Shown here: positions 36,623 to 44,713 of the stretch, piece by piece
Layout of the letters: the number at the start of each line of letters is the position of its first letter
How positions within the stretch are numbered: position 1 is the first letter of the stretch
Assembly: GCA_016756855.1 (NCBI GenBank)
Contig: JAESPD010000013.1
Span: 1 to 64,000 of the forward strand
DNA: 64,000 nucleotides
Source of the DNA: a gamma proteobacterium endosymbiont of Lamellibrachia anaximandri
Lineage (GTDB): Bacteria > Pseudomonadota > Gammaproteobacteria > Chromatiales > Chromatiaceae
Reading direction: 5' to 3'
Program-made: the position numbers and the translations under genes
Notes under the pieces: generated by a model
The model's input: the letters and a program-made list of their open reading frames with translations, nothing else
Database searches by the model: none
Told to the model about the DNA's origin: nothing

Positions 36623-39600
36623 ATGCCGTCGCCGAACCCCGCTGATCGCAAGATCTATCACGTGTTCCTCGCCTCACCCGGCGACATGGCCGACGAGCGC
36701 CAGGCGGTGCGTGATTTTTTTAAGGCCTACAATCGGGATGCCGCTAATCCCAGGGGGTTTCAGTTCGATCTTATCGACGGGGAAAATCAGACCAACATCG
36801 GTGTTGGTCGCCCCCAGGCGCTGATTACCCAACAGACCCTAAAAAAATTCAGATTATCCCTTGCCCTGGTTATTGGCCTGCTGGGCCAGCGTTTCGGCAC
36901 ACCGACCGGCGATTTCAATTCGGGCACAGAGGAGGAGTTCACTGTCGTTATGAATATGCGTCGTGAACAAGGTGACTACCCCGAGATCAAATGGTTTTTC
37001 CGTAAAGGTTGGGGAAAAGACGGCCTACCGATGGATCCGGATGAACTACTTGAAGTCGCCAATCAAAAGCGCTTGGTCGATGCCTTCAAGGAGCGTGTGA
37101 AAGCAGAAAGTGATGTTCAACTCTTCACAGCCAATTTCGAAACCACCAACGACTTCCCCGCGCTGCTGGCGCGTGATCTCAATCAATGGCTCAACGATCC
37201 GGAAAAGCCCTGGAATCAGCAGGATGCCGGCCCCGGTGATCCCTATGACCCGCCGCCGGATGACCAACTGCTGGATGAGTGGCTGCGCATTCAGGCCGCC
37301 GACTGCGCCCGCCTGCCGCTGGAGGTGCTGGATGCCCGTCAGGGTCTGGATCAGCCAGCCGACCCTATTCGTCTGCCGGATATCTTCGTGCCCCTGAAGG
37401 CCGTTGCACCGCCGGAAAAGTGGCTGGAAGAGGACGAAGAGGTTCCAAACCACATTCGCGAAATGACCGAAGGCAAAAGTGGTAAGCCTGTGCCGGTTCT
37501 AGATCTGTTGGCCCGTGAGCCTCACTCGGTGTTGATCGGCGACCCAGGCGCAGGCAAGTCGGCCCTGGTCAATCAACTCGCCTGGCAGTTGTCGGCGAAT
37601 GATGCGGATGCCGAACTGCCCGATGTACTTCAGGGCGGGATTCCCGTGCGTATCGTTCTGCGACAGGTTGAGATCCCCGGCAACGCCAAGGTGGGCAGGG
37701 CCAAATGGCTGTGGCAGGCGCTGGAGACGGATATCCGTGACCTGCTGGAAGGGAGCGCCCAAGGCCGGGGCGAAAAAGCCCCGCAAGTAGTGAGCGCCCT
37801 GCGTCATCGGCTGGGCGAGAATCCTGGGGGAATGATCCTGCTCGACGGTCTCGACGAGGTGCCTGCCGCTGGTGAACGCCGCACCCATCTGCTGCAGGCG
37901 ATTCGTGCGCTGGTGGAGGAGCTGCCGGCCTCGACCGGTATCATGTTGACCGCCCGACCCTACGCATATACCGATCCCGGCTGGCGCCTGGCCGGTTTCA
38001 CCCCGCTCTTCCTCACCCCATTTGATGAAGGACAGCGAAGCCAGTTCATCCACGGCTGGTACCGGGCGGCGAAAACGCGCTTCGGCCTGCGAGAACAGGA
38101 TCTGAAGCTTCGCGTACCCGATATGCTGGAACGGGTGGAAAACCGTGAACACCTGCGGGAGCTGGCTCGCCGTCCCCTGCTGCTGACCCTCATTGCCACC
38201 CTGCACGCCAGCGGCGGCAGCCTGCCGGAGGATCGTGCTGAACTCTACCGCGACAGCGTCAACCTGCTGCTCTACCAGTGGCGGGCCAATCGCTGCTTTC
38301 GTAACAGCGATGGTCAGCCCCTGAGCCTGTCGGAACCCCTATTGCGTGAAAGCCTGCAGCAACTCGCCTGGTCGGCGCACAAGACCCAGCGTGAACAGCG
38401 CGACAGTAACGGTGTCGCCAATATCAGCCGCAACCAGTTGCTGGACGCCTTCGAACCCCTGCTGGCGACGTTAGGCCGGGACGACCTGCTGGCCTACCTG
38501 GAGCAGCACAGCGGCATCCTCATCAGCCGTGGCCGGGATCACTACGCCTTTCCTCATCGATCATTTCAGGAGTACCTGGCCATGGGCTGGCTCAGTTCCC
38601 GCACCGATGACGCCCTGAGCCGCGAGGTCTGCACCGACCCGATCTGGTGGCGGGAGACCTTCCTGCTGGCGGTCCTGGAGCAGCGCAAGAAGCCCCGCCC
38701 CGCCATCGGCTACATCGAGGATATGCTGGAGACCGCTGAAGCGGCGACGGCAACCGTTCGCCACCAAGTCTCGGTATTGGCCGGTCTGAGCCTGATGGAA
38801 CTGGGGCTGACCGGGATGGACGACACCGGATTTTCCCGTCAGCGTATTAAGATTCGCAGCTGTATTGTCGAACTCATCGAAGATCCCACCGCTTTGACAA
38901 TCGAGGAGCGGGCCGAGGCGGGGAGGGTGCTGGGTGGCATCGGAGATCCACGCCCCGGGGTCGGGCTGGATGAAAATGGGTTACCTGATATTGAGTGGTG
39001 TGAGATTCCCGCTGCCGATGAAGTCAGCCTGGAAGACGATGCAGGTACTTTCCCTGTCGAACACTTTTACCTGGCCAGTTATCCGGTTACCAACGCTCAG
39101 TTCCAGACCTTTATCGATGATGACAAGGGATATCAAAACCGCGAATGGTGGGTGAAACTGGATGAGAAGCCAGATACACCTGAAATGCCCAGTTGGAGCG
39201 AACCCAATCATCCTCGGGAGACAGTCTCCTGGTACGAGGCGATGGCCTTCTGCGCCTGGCTCTCCGGCCGACTGGGATACACGGTGAGTCTGCCGACTGA
39301 GTGGCAGTGGCAGCAGGCGGCGAGCAGCGGCAATGCGAGACAGGACTACCCCTGGGGTGAAGAATACGAAACCGGCCGGGCCAATATTAATGAGACTGTT
39401 GGAGGTGCGGACTCTCACTATCTGCGCCGAACCACGGCTGTGGGACTCTATCCGCAAGGTAATTCTGCGCAAGAGGTCTCGGATCTTGCGGGAAACGTCT
39501 TGGAGTGGTGTCTGAACGAGTATGGCACTCCAGCCAACACCCAGGCCAGTGGCACAGCAAGATGCGTGTTGCGCGGCGGGTCCTGGGTCGACTGTCAAGA

Positions 39601-39700
39601 CTACGCCCGTGCGTCGCTCCGCAACTACCACGCGCCGGACAGCCGTGACCTCAGTCTGGGTTTTCGGTTGAGTTGTTCGTCCCCCATCGTGAAAGACTGA
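36623..39700 (+). CDS. DGR target protein 1: DUF4062 - NACHT/STAND NTPase - FGE-sulfatase with variable repeat VR1
   Basis: A 1025-residue protein. A DUF4062 domain (KIYHVFLASPGDMADERQAV, LVIGLLGQRFGTPTGDFNSG) spans about 8-170. A NACHT-type STAND NTPase has Walker A GDPGAGKSALVNQ near residue 305, Walker B MILLDGLDEVPAA near 403, and a winged-helix/helical arm to about 770. The C-terminal FGE-sulfatase domain (C-type-lectin fold) runs from GVGLDENGLPDIEW onward with YPVTNAQF, SLPTEWQWQQAA, YPWG and DLAGNVLEWC. Residues 981-1022 are the variable repeat diversified by the DGR. The design matches an NLR-like sensor: effector/adaptor, oligomerising switch and hypervariable ligand-binding end. 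FGE catalytic function is unlikely; in DGR targets this fold serves as a binding scaffold. Confidence 0.9.
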   Translation: MPSPNPADRKIYHVFLASPGDMADERQAVRDFFKAYNRDAANPRGFQFDLIDGENQTNIGVGRPQALITQQTLKKFRLSLALVIGLLGQRFGTPTGDFNSGTEEEFTVVMNMRREQGDYPEIKWFFRKGWGKDGLPMDPDELLEVANQKRLVDAFKERVKAESDVQLFTANFETTNDFPALLARDLNQWLNDPEKPWNQQDAGPGDPYDPPPDDQLLDEWLRIQAADCARLPLEVLDARQGLDQPADPIRLPDIFVPLKAVAPPEKWLEEDEEVPNHIREMTEGKSGKPVPVLDLLAREPHSVLIGDPGAGKSALVNQLAWQLSANDADAELPDVLQGGIPVRIVLRQVEIPGNAKVGRAKWLWQALETDIRDLLEGSAQGRGEKAPQVVSALRHRLGENPGGMILLDGLDEVPAAGERRTHLLQAIRALVEELPASTGIMLTARPYAYTDPGWRLAGFTPLFLTPFDEGQRSQFIHGWYRAAKTRFGLREQDLKLRVPDMLERVENREHLRELARRPLLLTLIATLHASGGSLPEDRAELYRDSVNLLLYQWRANRCFRNSDGQPLSLSEPLLRESLQQLAWSAHKTQREQRDSNGVANISRNQLLDAFEPLLATLGRDDLLAYLEQHSGILISRGRDHYAFPHRSFQEYLAMGWLSSRTDDALSREVCTDPIWWRETFLLAVLEQRKKPRPAIGYIEDMLETAEAATATVRHQVSVLAGLSLMELGLTGMDDTGFSRQRIKIRSCIVELIEDPTALTIEERAEAGRVLGGIGDPRPGVGLDENGLPDIEWCEIPAADEVSLEDDAGTFPVEHFYLASYPVTNAQFQTFIDDDKGYQNREWWVKLDEKPDTPEMPSWSEPNHPRETVSWYEAMAFCAWLSGRLGYTVSLPTEWQWQQAASSGNARQDYPWGEEYETGRANINETVGGADSHYLRRTTAVGLYPQGNSAQEVSDLAGNVLEWCLNEYGTPANTQASGTARCVLRGGSWVDCQDYARASLRNYHAPDSRDLSLGFRLSCSSPIVKD
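39563..39688 (+). repeat. DGR variable repeat VR1 (in target protein 1)
   Basis: It aligns without gaps to the 126-bp template repeat at 41378-41503. Inside the mutagenised stretch 15 positions differ, all at template adenines (changed to G, C or T). One further A-to-C lies near the 3' end. The first base (C in TR, T here) is the border of homology. The conserved 3' part GGTTTTCGGTTGAGTTGTTC should be the initiation-of-mutagenic-homing region. Confidence 0.96.
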
Positions 39701-39745
39701 CCGCTGTGGCGCTGAACACTGAACCTCTGATTTTCTGTTCACTGA

Positions 39746-39765
39746 TCCGCCGCGATAGCGACGGA
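39746..39765 (+). promoter_or_regulatory. DGR homing hairpin downstream of VR1 (GATA tetraloop)
   Basis: TCCGCCGC-GATA-GCGACGGA: an 8-bp stem with one C/A mismatch and a GRNA-type tetraloop, 57 bp after VR1. DGR targets are known to need a short hairpin or cruciform with a GRNA loop after the VR. The same element follows VR2 and none follows the TR. Confidence 0.8.
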
Positions 39766-39787
39766 GGCACCGCACCTACATTTTCAT

Positions 39788-40852
39788 TTACCGTCCCCTT
39801 GCGGCAAGGCGGTTGAATACGCTACGGCGCAATCCCCAGCTATCAGCGTAACGCACATGGTTGACCCAGCCCTGGATGCCGGCATCCAGCTCGGCGAAGC
39901 TGATTTTTCCCTGCCGCCAAGCCTGCATCCGTTCACCCAAATGCCGTGTTGCATTTCGCACTTTGCGCGACTTGATACGTCGGTGAGTCGGATAGACCAC
40001 GAAACCGAGCCAGGGAATTCCGCACTCAACCGGCAAAACCTGGGCGGCAGATTCATGGATGACCAGCCGGAACCGTTGCAGGCGTTCGATGATTGCCCGT
40101 TTCCAGGCCCAGAGTTCGGCCTTGTTGTTGCTGAAGAGGGCGAAATCGTCGACGTAGCGCAGGTAGGCTTGGCAGCCGAGTTCACGTTTCACGAAATGGT
40201 CAAAAGGGTCGAGGTAGCAGTTGGACCAGAACTGTGATGTCAGATTACCGATGGGCAGGCCACGTGGTCGGCAGGTAGCGAGCAGGTCGTCTTGCGGAAA
40301 CCACTGCATCTCATATTCGTCATCCAACACACCGGCACCACTGTCGATGATGGTACGAACCAGTACCATAACATCATCCTCTTCAATTTGACGATGCAGA
40401 ATCTCCTTGAGAACTGTGTGATCAATGGACGGGAAATGTTTGACGATATCTGCCCGCAGAATGTAGCGGAAGCGCTGTGAGAATCCCTGCAGACGGTCCA
40501 CCGCCCGGTGAGTTCCCTTTTCAACCCGGTTGGCGTAACTATCAGGAATGAAGTGTCTTTCGAACCTGGGTTCCAATAGATTACAAAGTGCGTGATGCAC
40601 TACCCTGTCACGAAAAGGGGCGGCGCTGATTTTGCGCCGCTTGGGTTCGTGAATATGGAAGTTCACATAAGACCCAGGCCGGTAACTTCCAGCAAGCAAT
40701 GATTCACGAAGTTTTAGTAATTCATCTGCCTGTCTGAAATCAAACTGCGCCACGTTGGGATGGCCGCGTTTGCCCCTGGATGCTTTCCGGTAGGCCAGAA
40801 GCAGATTTTCCCAATCACAAATTTGAGTGAACAGAGTACTGTAGGAGGGCAT
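39788..40852 (-). CDS. DGR reverse transcriptase
   Basis: A 354-residue reverse transcriptase of the DGR clade. It shows [18 protein letters not shown] (motif A), [20 protein letters not shown] (DGR-typical IGNLTSQ in place of the retroviral motif 4) and [11 protein letters not shown] (catalytic YVDD, near residue 230). A thumb/maturase-like end follows with [16 protein letters not shown]. There is no endonuclease domain, as expected. The track's ORF begins at 41071, but homology starts at [17 protein letters not shown]; the longer form would overlap avd in antisense. It makes error-prone cDNA from the TR RNA with mutation at adenines and transfers it to the VRs. Confidence 0.95.
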   Translation of the reverse strand: MPSYSTLFTQICDWENLLLAYRKASRGKRGHPNVAQFDFRQADELLKLRESLLAGSYRPGSYVNFHIHEPKRRKISAAPFRDRVVHHALCNLLEPRFERHFIPDSYANRVEKGTHRAVDRLQGFSQRFRYILRADIVKHFPSIDHTVLKEILHRQIEEDDVMVLVRTIIDSGAGVLDDEYEMQWFPQDDLLATCRPRGLPIGNLTSQFWSNCYLDPFDHFVKRELGCQAYLRYVDDFALFSNNKAELWAWKRAIIERLQRFRLVIHESAAQVLPVECGIPWLGFVVYPTHRRIKSRKVRNATRHLGERMQAWRQGKISFAELDAGIQGWVNHVRYADSWGLRRSVFNRLAARGR

Positions 40853-40857
40853 TCTGA

Positions 40858-41211
40858 ATGTCGCGGGAGATGGTGATATTTGTACGTGTGTTTGATTTGC
40901 TCGACTGGCTGATGCCAAAGTCAGAGCATTTCCCAAGGGTCTATCGCCACACGGTAACACAACGTCTGATGGATTCTGGGTTGGATCTTTACGAGGCTTT
41001 GGGGGATGCGCAGGCGCAACGGGGGATTGAACGATTGGCAGCGTCGCAATCCGCTGATGCCTCGCTGTCAAGACTTCGCAATTATCTGAAACTCATTCAT
41101 AAATGGCAATGGCTGAGCCACGGGCAATATCAGCATGTGAGTGAGATGGTGGCGGAGATCGGCCGTCTATTAGGTGGCTGGTTGCGGCAGGCCCGAACGG
41201 ATCAGGGATAG
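40858..41211 (+). CDS. avd: DGR accessory variability determinant (Avd)
   Basis: A 117-residue all-helical protein. Its C-terminal [20 protein letters not shown] and [17 protein letters not shown] closely follow the pattern of Bordetella phage Avd, whose C-terminus reads about LIAEVGRILGSWIARVNR. Avd is a pentameric four-helix-bundle protein that binds the reverse transcriptase and the TR RNA. GGAGGG sits eight bases before the ATG. It is transcribed away from the reverse transcriptase gene with only five bases between the two start codons, unlike the usual co-directional order. Confidence 0.9.
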   Translation: MSREMVIFVRVFDLLDWLMPKSEHFPRVYRHTVTQRLMDSGLDLYEALGDAQAQRGIERLAASQSADASLSRLRNYLKLIHKWQWLSHGQYQHVSEMVAEIGRLLGGWLRQARTDQG

Positions 41212-41377
41212 GGCGGGGCGCTTCGGGAACAGTGTCCGGGAAGCGCCCCTTTTTTATATATGCCCGACGGTATTGTTACCGTGCGGACGGGACCAGCCCG
41301 CGCCATCAATCCGTTCTCCGCCTCGGCCTGCAAATCGTGATCGGCAGGCAGTACCGGCAATGTGGAAGAACAGGGGC

Positions 41378-41503
41378 GATGTGGGACGAACAACTCAACC
41401 GAAAACCCAGATTGTTGTTACGGTTGTCCGGTTCGTTGTTGTTGCGGATCGACGCACGGGCGTTGTCTTGATTGTTGATCCAGGACCCGCCGCGCAACAC
41501 GCG
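41378..41503 (-). repeat. DGR template repeat (TR)
   Basis: A 126-bp repeat. Read on the minus strand it is packed with AAC/AAT codons; its conceptual translation has [20 protein letters not shown] followed by [17 protein letters not shown]. There are 28 adenines in the 69-base mutagenised core. No adenine change in that frame can create a stop codon, since all mutable codons are AAY, ATC, GAA, GAC or CAA. It matches VR1 and VR2 except at adenines (one C-to-T exception in VR2). No open gene uses this frame, so it is a template, not a protein. Confidence 0.96.
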
Positions 41504-41576
41504 TCGGAACGTCACGGGTGACCCCACTGGCGAACCAGCACCTGAGATTATGCGGCTGTGGTGAGATCAGAATCAA

Positions 41577-41612
41577 GAAAAATTTGGCGGGCGCACTTCG
41601 TGCGCCACCGCC
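41577..41612 (-). terminator. Terminator after DGR target gene 2
   Basis: On the minus strand, GGCGG-T-GGCGCAC-GAA-GTGCGCC-CGCC forms a long stem with one bulge and is followed by AAATTTTTC. It should stop the target-2 transcript before the TR, so the TR would need its own promoter or read-through. Confidence 0.6.
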
Positions 41613-41625
41613 GCTATCGCGGCGG
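41608..41625 (-). promoter_or_regulatory. DGR homing hairpin downstream of VR2 (GATA tetraloop)
   Basis: CCGCCGC-GATA-GCGGCGG on the minus strand: a perfect 7-bp stem with the same tetraloop as the VR1 hairpin, 58 bp after VR2. It overlaps the first arm of the following terminator stem. Confidence 0.82.
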
Positions 41626-41671
41626 ATCAGTGAACAGAGAATCAGTGATTCAGTGTTCAGTAGCACGGTGG

Positions 41672-44600
41672 TCAGTCCTTCATGATGGGGGACGAACAAC
41701 TCAACCGAAAACCCAGATCGTAGTCACGGTGATCCGGTCCGGAGTGGTTGCGGAACGACGCACGGGCGAAGTCAAGACCGCCGACCCAGGACCCGCCGCG
41801 CAACACGCGATTTGCTGTGCCACTGGCCTGGGTATTGGCTGGAGTATCGATCTCGTTCAGACACCACTCCCAGACGTTTCCTGCAAGATCCGACACCCCT
41901 TGCACTGAGTTACCTTGAAGATAGATACCCACGGCCGTGGTTCGGCGCAGATAGTGAGAACCTGCACCTCCAGAAGTCTCATCAATATTGGCCCTCCCAC
42001 TTTTGTACTTCTTTCCCCACGGATAGTCCTGCCCAGGATTGCCGCTGGTGGCGGCCTGCTGCCACTGCCACTCTGTCGGCAGGCTAACAGGATAACCCAG
42101 CCGGTGGGAGAGCCAGGCACAGAAAGCCATTGCCTCGTACCAGCTGACTCTTTCACGGGGATGGTTGTCTTCCTTCCACTGTGAGGACAAAGGTTTGTCC
42201 GGTTCCACCTCCAGGTCTGCCCACCACTCAGGGTTCTTATACCCCTTGTCATCATCGATAAAGGCCTGGAACTGGGCGTTGGTGACGGGGTAGCGGGAGA
42301 GGTGGAAGGCCTCTCCCGGGAAACTGCCCGCATTGCCGGACAGGGTAACTCCACCCGCCGGAATATCCTGCCAGGCGATATCGGGCAGGCCGTTTTCATC
42401 CAGCCCCACGCCGGGGCGATCATCGAGGCCGGTTGCTCCCAAGGCGCGAAACAGTGCTTCACGATGTTCCGGGCTCTCTACCACCTCCAGTGCGGTATAA
42501 CATGCCTGGCGATAGAGCATGCCCCATTCGCCGATTTCTCCCCGTGCCTGGGCAATCTCCAAACAGTCGCCCAACAGAATAGCGGGGCGCGGGTTTTGGC
42601 GCAGTGAATCCCGGTCAAGAAAATCCCCCAGTAGCGAGAAACGCTCCAGGGCGGTATCCAGATCCTCCCGGCTGGTGAGCCGGGCGAAGAGAAACAGCAG
42701 GGTCTGTCGCCACTGGGATGTCCCTGCATGGGAAGCGACCAGCTCCTCCACCGATTGCCCTGAACGGACAAAACGTTCTGCAGCGAGGAAATCCTGGAAG
42801 CTGAGGTGATAGAACTCCGCCTGGTTGTTCTCTGTCGGCAGTAAAAGACCGGAGCGCGAGAGCAGGTCTTCCCGCTTGTCCGCCGCTTCATCCTCACCGC
42901 CCTCATCGTGGGGTTTGGAACGGGCATAGTCTATCAAAACCTGCTCTATCTCCTCTTCGTGGATCTCGGCGTCGGGTACGCTGCGTTGTTTACCCGCCAG
43001 ATCGCCGCTGTGCATCTCCCAGGCGATGACGCCCAGTCGCCTCCGCACCTTCGCTACCTCATGCGCCCGGTCAAGATAGCGGTTGTGCAGTACCTGGTTT
43101 ATCACCGCGCTGTAGAGATCATGGATGTCTTTGGGAAGTCTGCTCCCTTCGTCATACTTCACGCAGAGGGCGGTCAGCAGCATTGGGTTGGTACGAAACT
43201 CATTTAGGTCGGGGCGGCCATCGAGTTGTTGCAGAAGTCCGTCGGCCTTTATTGTCCCTTTCTCTCTGTCCGCTGCATGGAACCAGCGTTGCACGAAGAG
43301 TCGTTGCAGATCGCCAGTGAGTGCGGAGAGTTCGCTCTCTGCAAGGCCCAGCCCCTGACGTTCACCCGGACTCAGACCGTAGGGGCGGCTGGTGAGCAGG
43401 ATGCGGTTGCCGGTTTCGATCCAGTGAGGCAGCGCCTTCTTCAGGCCGGAGAGCAGGGCCGCGCGGGGGTATTCGATGTGGCCATCTTTCTCACGGCTTG
43501 GCGGGACTTCATCGAAGCCGTCGATGATCAGCAGGCAGTTACCCTGTTTCAGGTGCTCCAGAAAGAGAGCAGAAGTCAGGCCATCCGGTTTTTTCTTGTC
43601 GAGCCAGTCGCAGAGGGCTGTCTCAAGTTGGGCGCGGGTCCAGTCGCCGTTGTCTGCCTGACAGGTCATGTGTCCCCAGAATTCGCGTAATCGACAGAGG
43701 ATGGGCAGACGGCCCAGCAGATCTTGTGGTAACTCTTCCCGGTATTCAGTGGCCAGTTCGTGGTCGTCGGCGGGGATGGTACTGCTGGCCACGACCCAAC
43801 AGACCCAGTTGCAGAAGGTGGTTTTTCCCCTGCCCGGCGCTCCCGGCAGGTAGAGGGAGTCCTGGTTCAGTCGCGTCAGTAACAGATCGTGGCCCTCTCG
43901 ATCTACTTCCCAGGGTGCTTTTTTCTCTTCCCCTTCCGCTGCGGGCGTTGGGGTGATTGCCGGGACGTAGACTTGCGGCAGGCGGACGTTATGGGCCTCT
44001 TTGTTGTCGAGACCGAGCAGAGTGATATCGCTGGCTTTGTGCCTGAGCCAATTCAGGTAGCTGGTGGGGATGGATGCCGGTTGTTCGGGGTCGGGATTGT
44101 CTGGTTGCGGCGTGCCGTTGCTCAGCCGATTGACCAGTTCAGTGAGATCCTGCTCCACCCGTAGTTTGAAATTGTCGCTGATTTTGAGTTGGTGGTAATT
44201 GCCGATGAAGGTGTTGCCGTCTTTTGTGTTCTTTTCGATGAAGGCATCGACAAGTTCCAGTTGCTCGAAAGCCTCTCTTTTTTCTTTCGTTGTCATACCC
44301 GGTTTCAGGGAAAAATCCTGATTGCGCCGATAGATCAGGGTCTGTGGCGGTGTTTCTGCAGCAAGTGCGCCGTAGAACTCATATTCGGTGCCGGTTGGTT
44401 GGCGGCCTTCGTCATCCAGGGGATCGAAACTCTCGTCCAACGGCGTACCCAGACGATGGCAGAGTATGAAGATGCAGATGTCGTACTCCGCCATCTTCGG
44501 CAGGCTGGTTTCGATGTCGGTCTGTGGGGAGTTGGTGGTCAGTTTCGGGTAGTGGGTGTTGTCCCAGCCGTAACCCTTTACCGTAATGTTGCGGGGTCGC

Positions 44601-44713
44601 CAGTGGTGATTGTTCAGCCGATCGATGACTTCAAAGGCGGCCTTGCGCTCCTCTTCCACATCACAGGGCGAGCCAACGAAGATGCGGATGGTCGATGTTA
44701 CTTCTTTTTTCAT
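41672..44713 (-). CDS. DGR target protein 2: DUF4062 - NACHT/STAND NTPase - FGE-sulfatase with variable repeat VR2
   Basis: A 1013-residue protein with the same architecture as target 1 but different N-terminal parts. DUF4062 is IRIFVGSPCDVEEERKAAFE. Walker A is GAPGRGKTTFCNW near residue 290 and Walker B CLLIIDGFDEVPPS near 390, followed by a long helical arm and the FGE-sulfatase domain (YPVTNAQFQAFIDDDKGY, SLPTEWQWQQAA, DLAGNVWEWC). VR2 covers residues 969-1010. The FGE end is much closer to target 1 than the NTPase part is. The ATG at 44713 is chosen because DUF4062 begins there; the track's start (44851) is a TTG inside a repeat-flanked spacer. Confidence 0.9.
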   Translation of the reverse strand: MKKEVTSTIRIFVGSPCDVEEERKAAFEVIDRLNNHHWRPRNITVKGYGWDNTHYPKLTTNSPQTDIETSLPKMAEYDICIFILCHRLGTPLDESFDPLDDEGRQPTGTEYEFYGALAAETPPQTLIYRRNQDFSLKPGMTTKEKREAFEQLELVDAFIEKNTKDGNTFIGNYHQLKISDNFKLRVEQDLTELVNRLSNGTPQPDNPDPEQPASIPTSYLNWLRHKASDITLLGLDNKEAHNVRLPQVYVPAITPTPAAEGEEKKAPWEVDREGHDLLLTRLNQDSLYLPGAPGRGKTTFCNWVCWVVASSTIPADDHELATEYREELPQDLLGRLPILCRLREFWGHMTCQADNGDWTRAQLETALCDWLDKKKPDGLTSALFLEHLKQGNCLLIIDGFDEVPPSREKDGHIEYPRAALLSGLKKALPHWIETGNRILLTSRPYGLSPGERQGLGLAESELSALTGDLQRLFVQRWFHAADREKGTIKADGLLQQLDGRPDLNEFRTNPMLLTALCVKYDEGSRLPKDIHDLYSAVINQVLHNRYLDRAHEVAKVRRRLGVIAWEMHSGDLAGKQRSVPDAEIHEEEIEQVLIDYARSKPHDEGGEDEAADKREDLLSRSGLLLPTENNQAEFYHLSFQDFLAAERFVRSGQSVEELVASHAGTSQWRQTLLFLFARLTSREDLDTALERFSLLGDFLDRDSLRQNPRPAILLGDCLEIAQARGEIGEWGMLYRQACYTALEVVESPEHREALFRALGATGLDDRPGVGLDENGLPDIAWQDIPAGGVTLSGNAGSFPGEAFHLSRYPVTNAQFQAFIDDDKGYKNPEWWADLEVEPDKPLSSQWKEDNHPRERVSWYEAMAFCAWLSHRLGYPVSLPTEWQWQQAATSGNPGQDYPWGKKYKSGRANIDETSGGAGSHYLRRTTAVGIYLQGNSVQGVSDLAGNVWEWCLNEIDTPANTQASGTANRVLRGGSWVGGLDFARASFRNHSGPDHRDYDLGFRLSCSSPIMKD
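41684..41809 (-). repeat. DGR variable repeat VR2 (in target protein 2)
   Basis: Gap-free 126-bp match to the TR. In the mutagenised core 18 of 28 template adenines are changed and there is one non-adenine change (GAC to GAT, silent). The same A-to-C as in VR1 is present near the 3' end (CAC in TR, CCC in both VRs). Confidence 0.96.

Larger units (their letters stand above)
41212..41671 (-). ncRNA. Non-coding DGR region carrying the TR RNA
   Basis: This 460-base stretch between avd and target gene 2 has no supported protein gene. It carries the template repeat and, toward target gene 2, a terminator and the VR2 hairpin. TR RNA should be read from the minus strand, the sense of VR2, and used with Avd and the reverse transcriptase for cDNA priming. 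The ends of the RNA cannot be set from sequence. Confidence 0.7.

Noticed and set aside
36623-39700. Reading the FGE domain as a true formylglycine-generating enzyme
   Set aside because: The domain is fused behind a STAND NTPase and its C-terminus is a DGR variable repeat. In this setting the fold is a binding scaffold, and no sulfatase gene is nearby.
40853-41071. Extended N-terminus of the reverse transcriptase in the ORF track
   Set aside because: The extra 73 residues lie antisense to avd, are Pro/Ala-rich without RT features, and homology begins at MPSYSTLF. The shorter start was used.
41306-41527. 73-residue minus-strand ORF containing [15 protein letters not shown]
   Set aside because: This is the template repeat read in the VR frame. 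It lacks the rest of the FGE domain and a ribosome site, so it is a template for cDNA and not a protein.
41418-41699. 93-residue minus-strand ORF across the TR flank
   Set aside because: Runs through the TR in another frame and has no family resemblance; a shadow.
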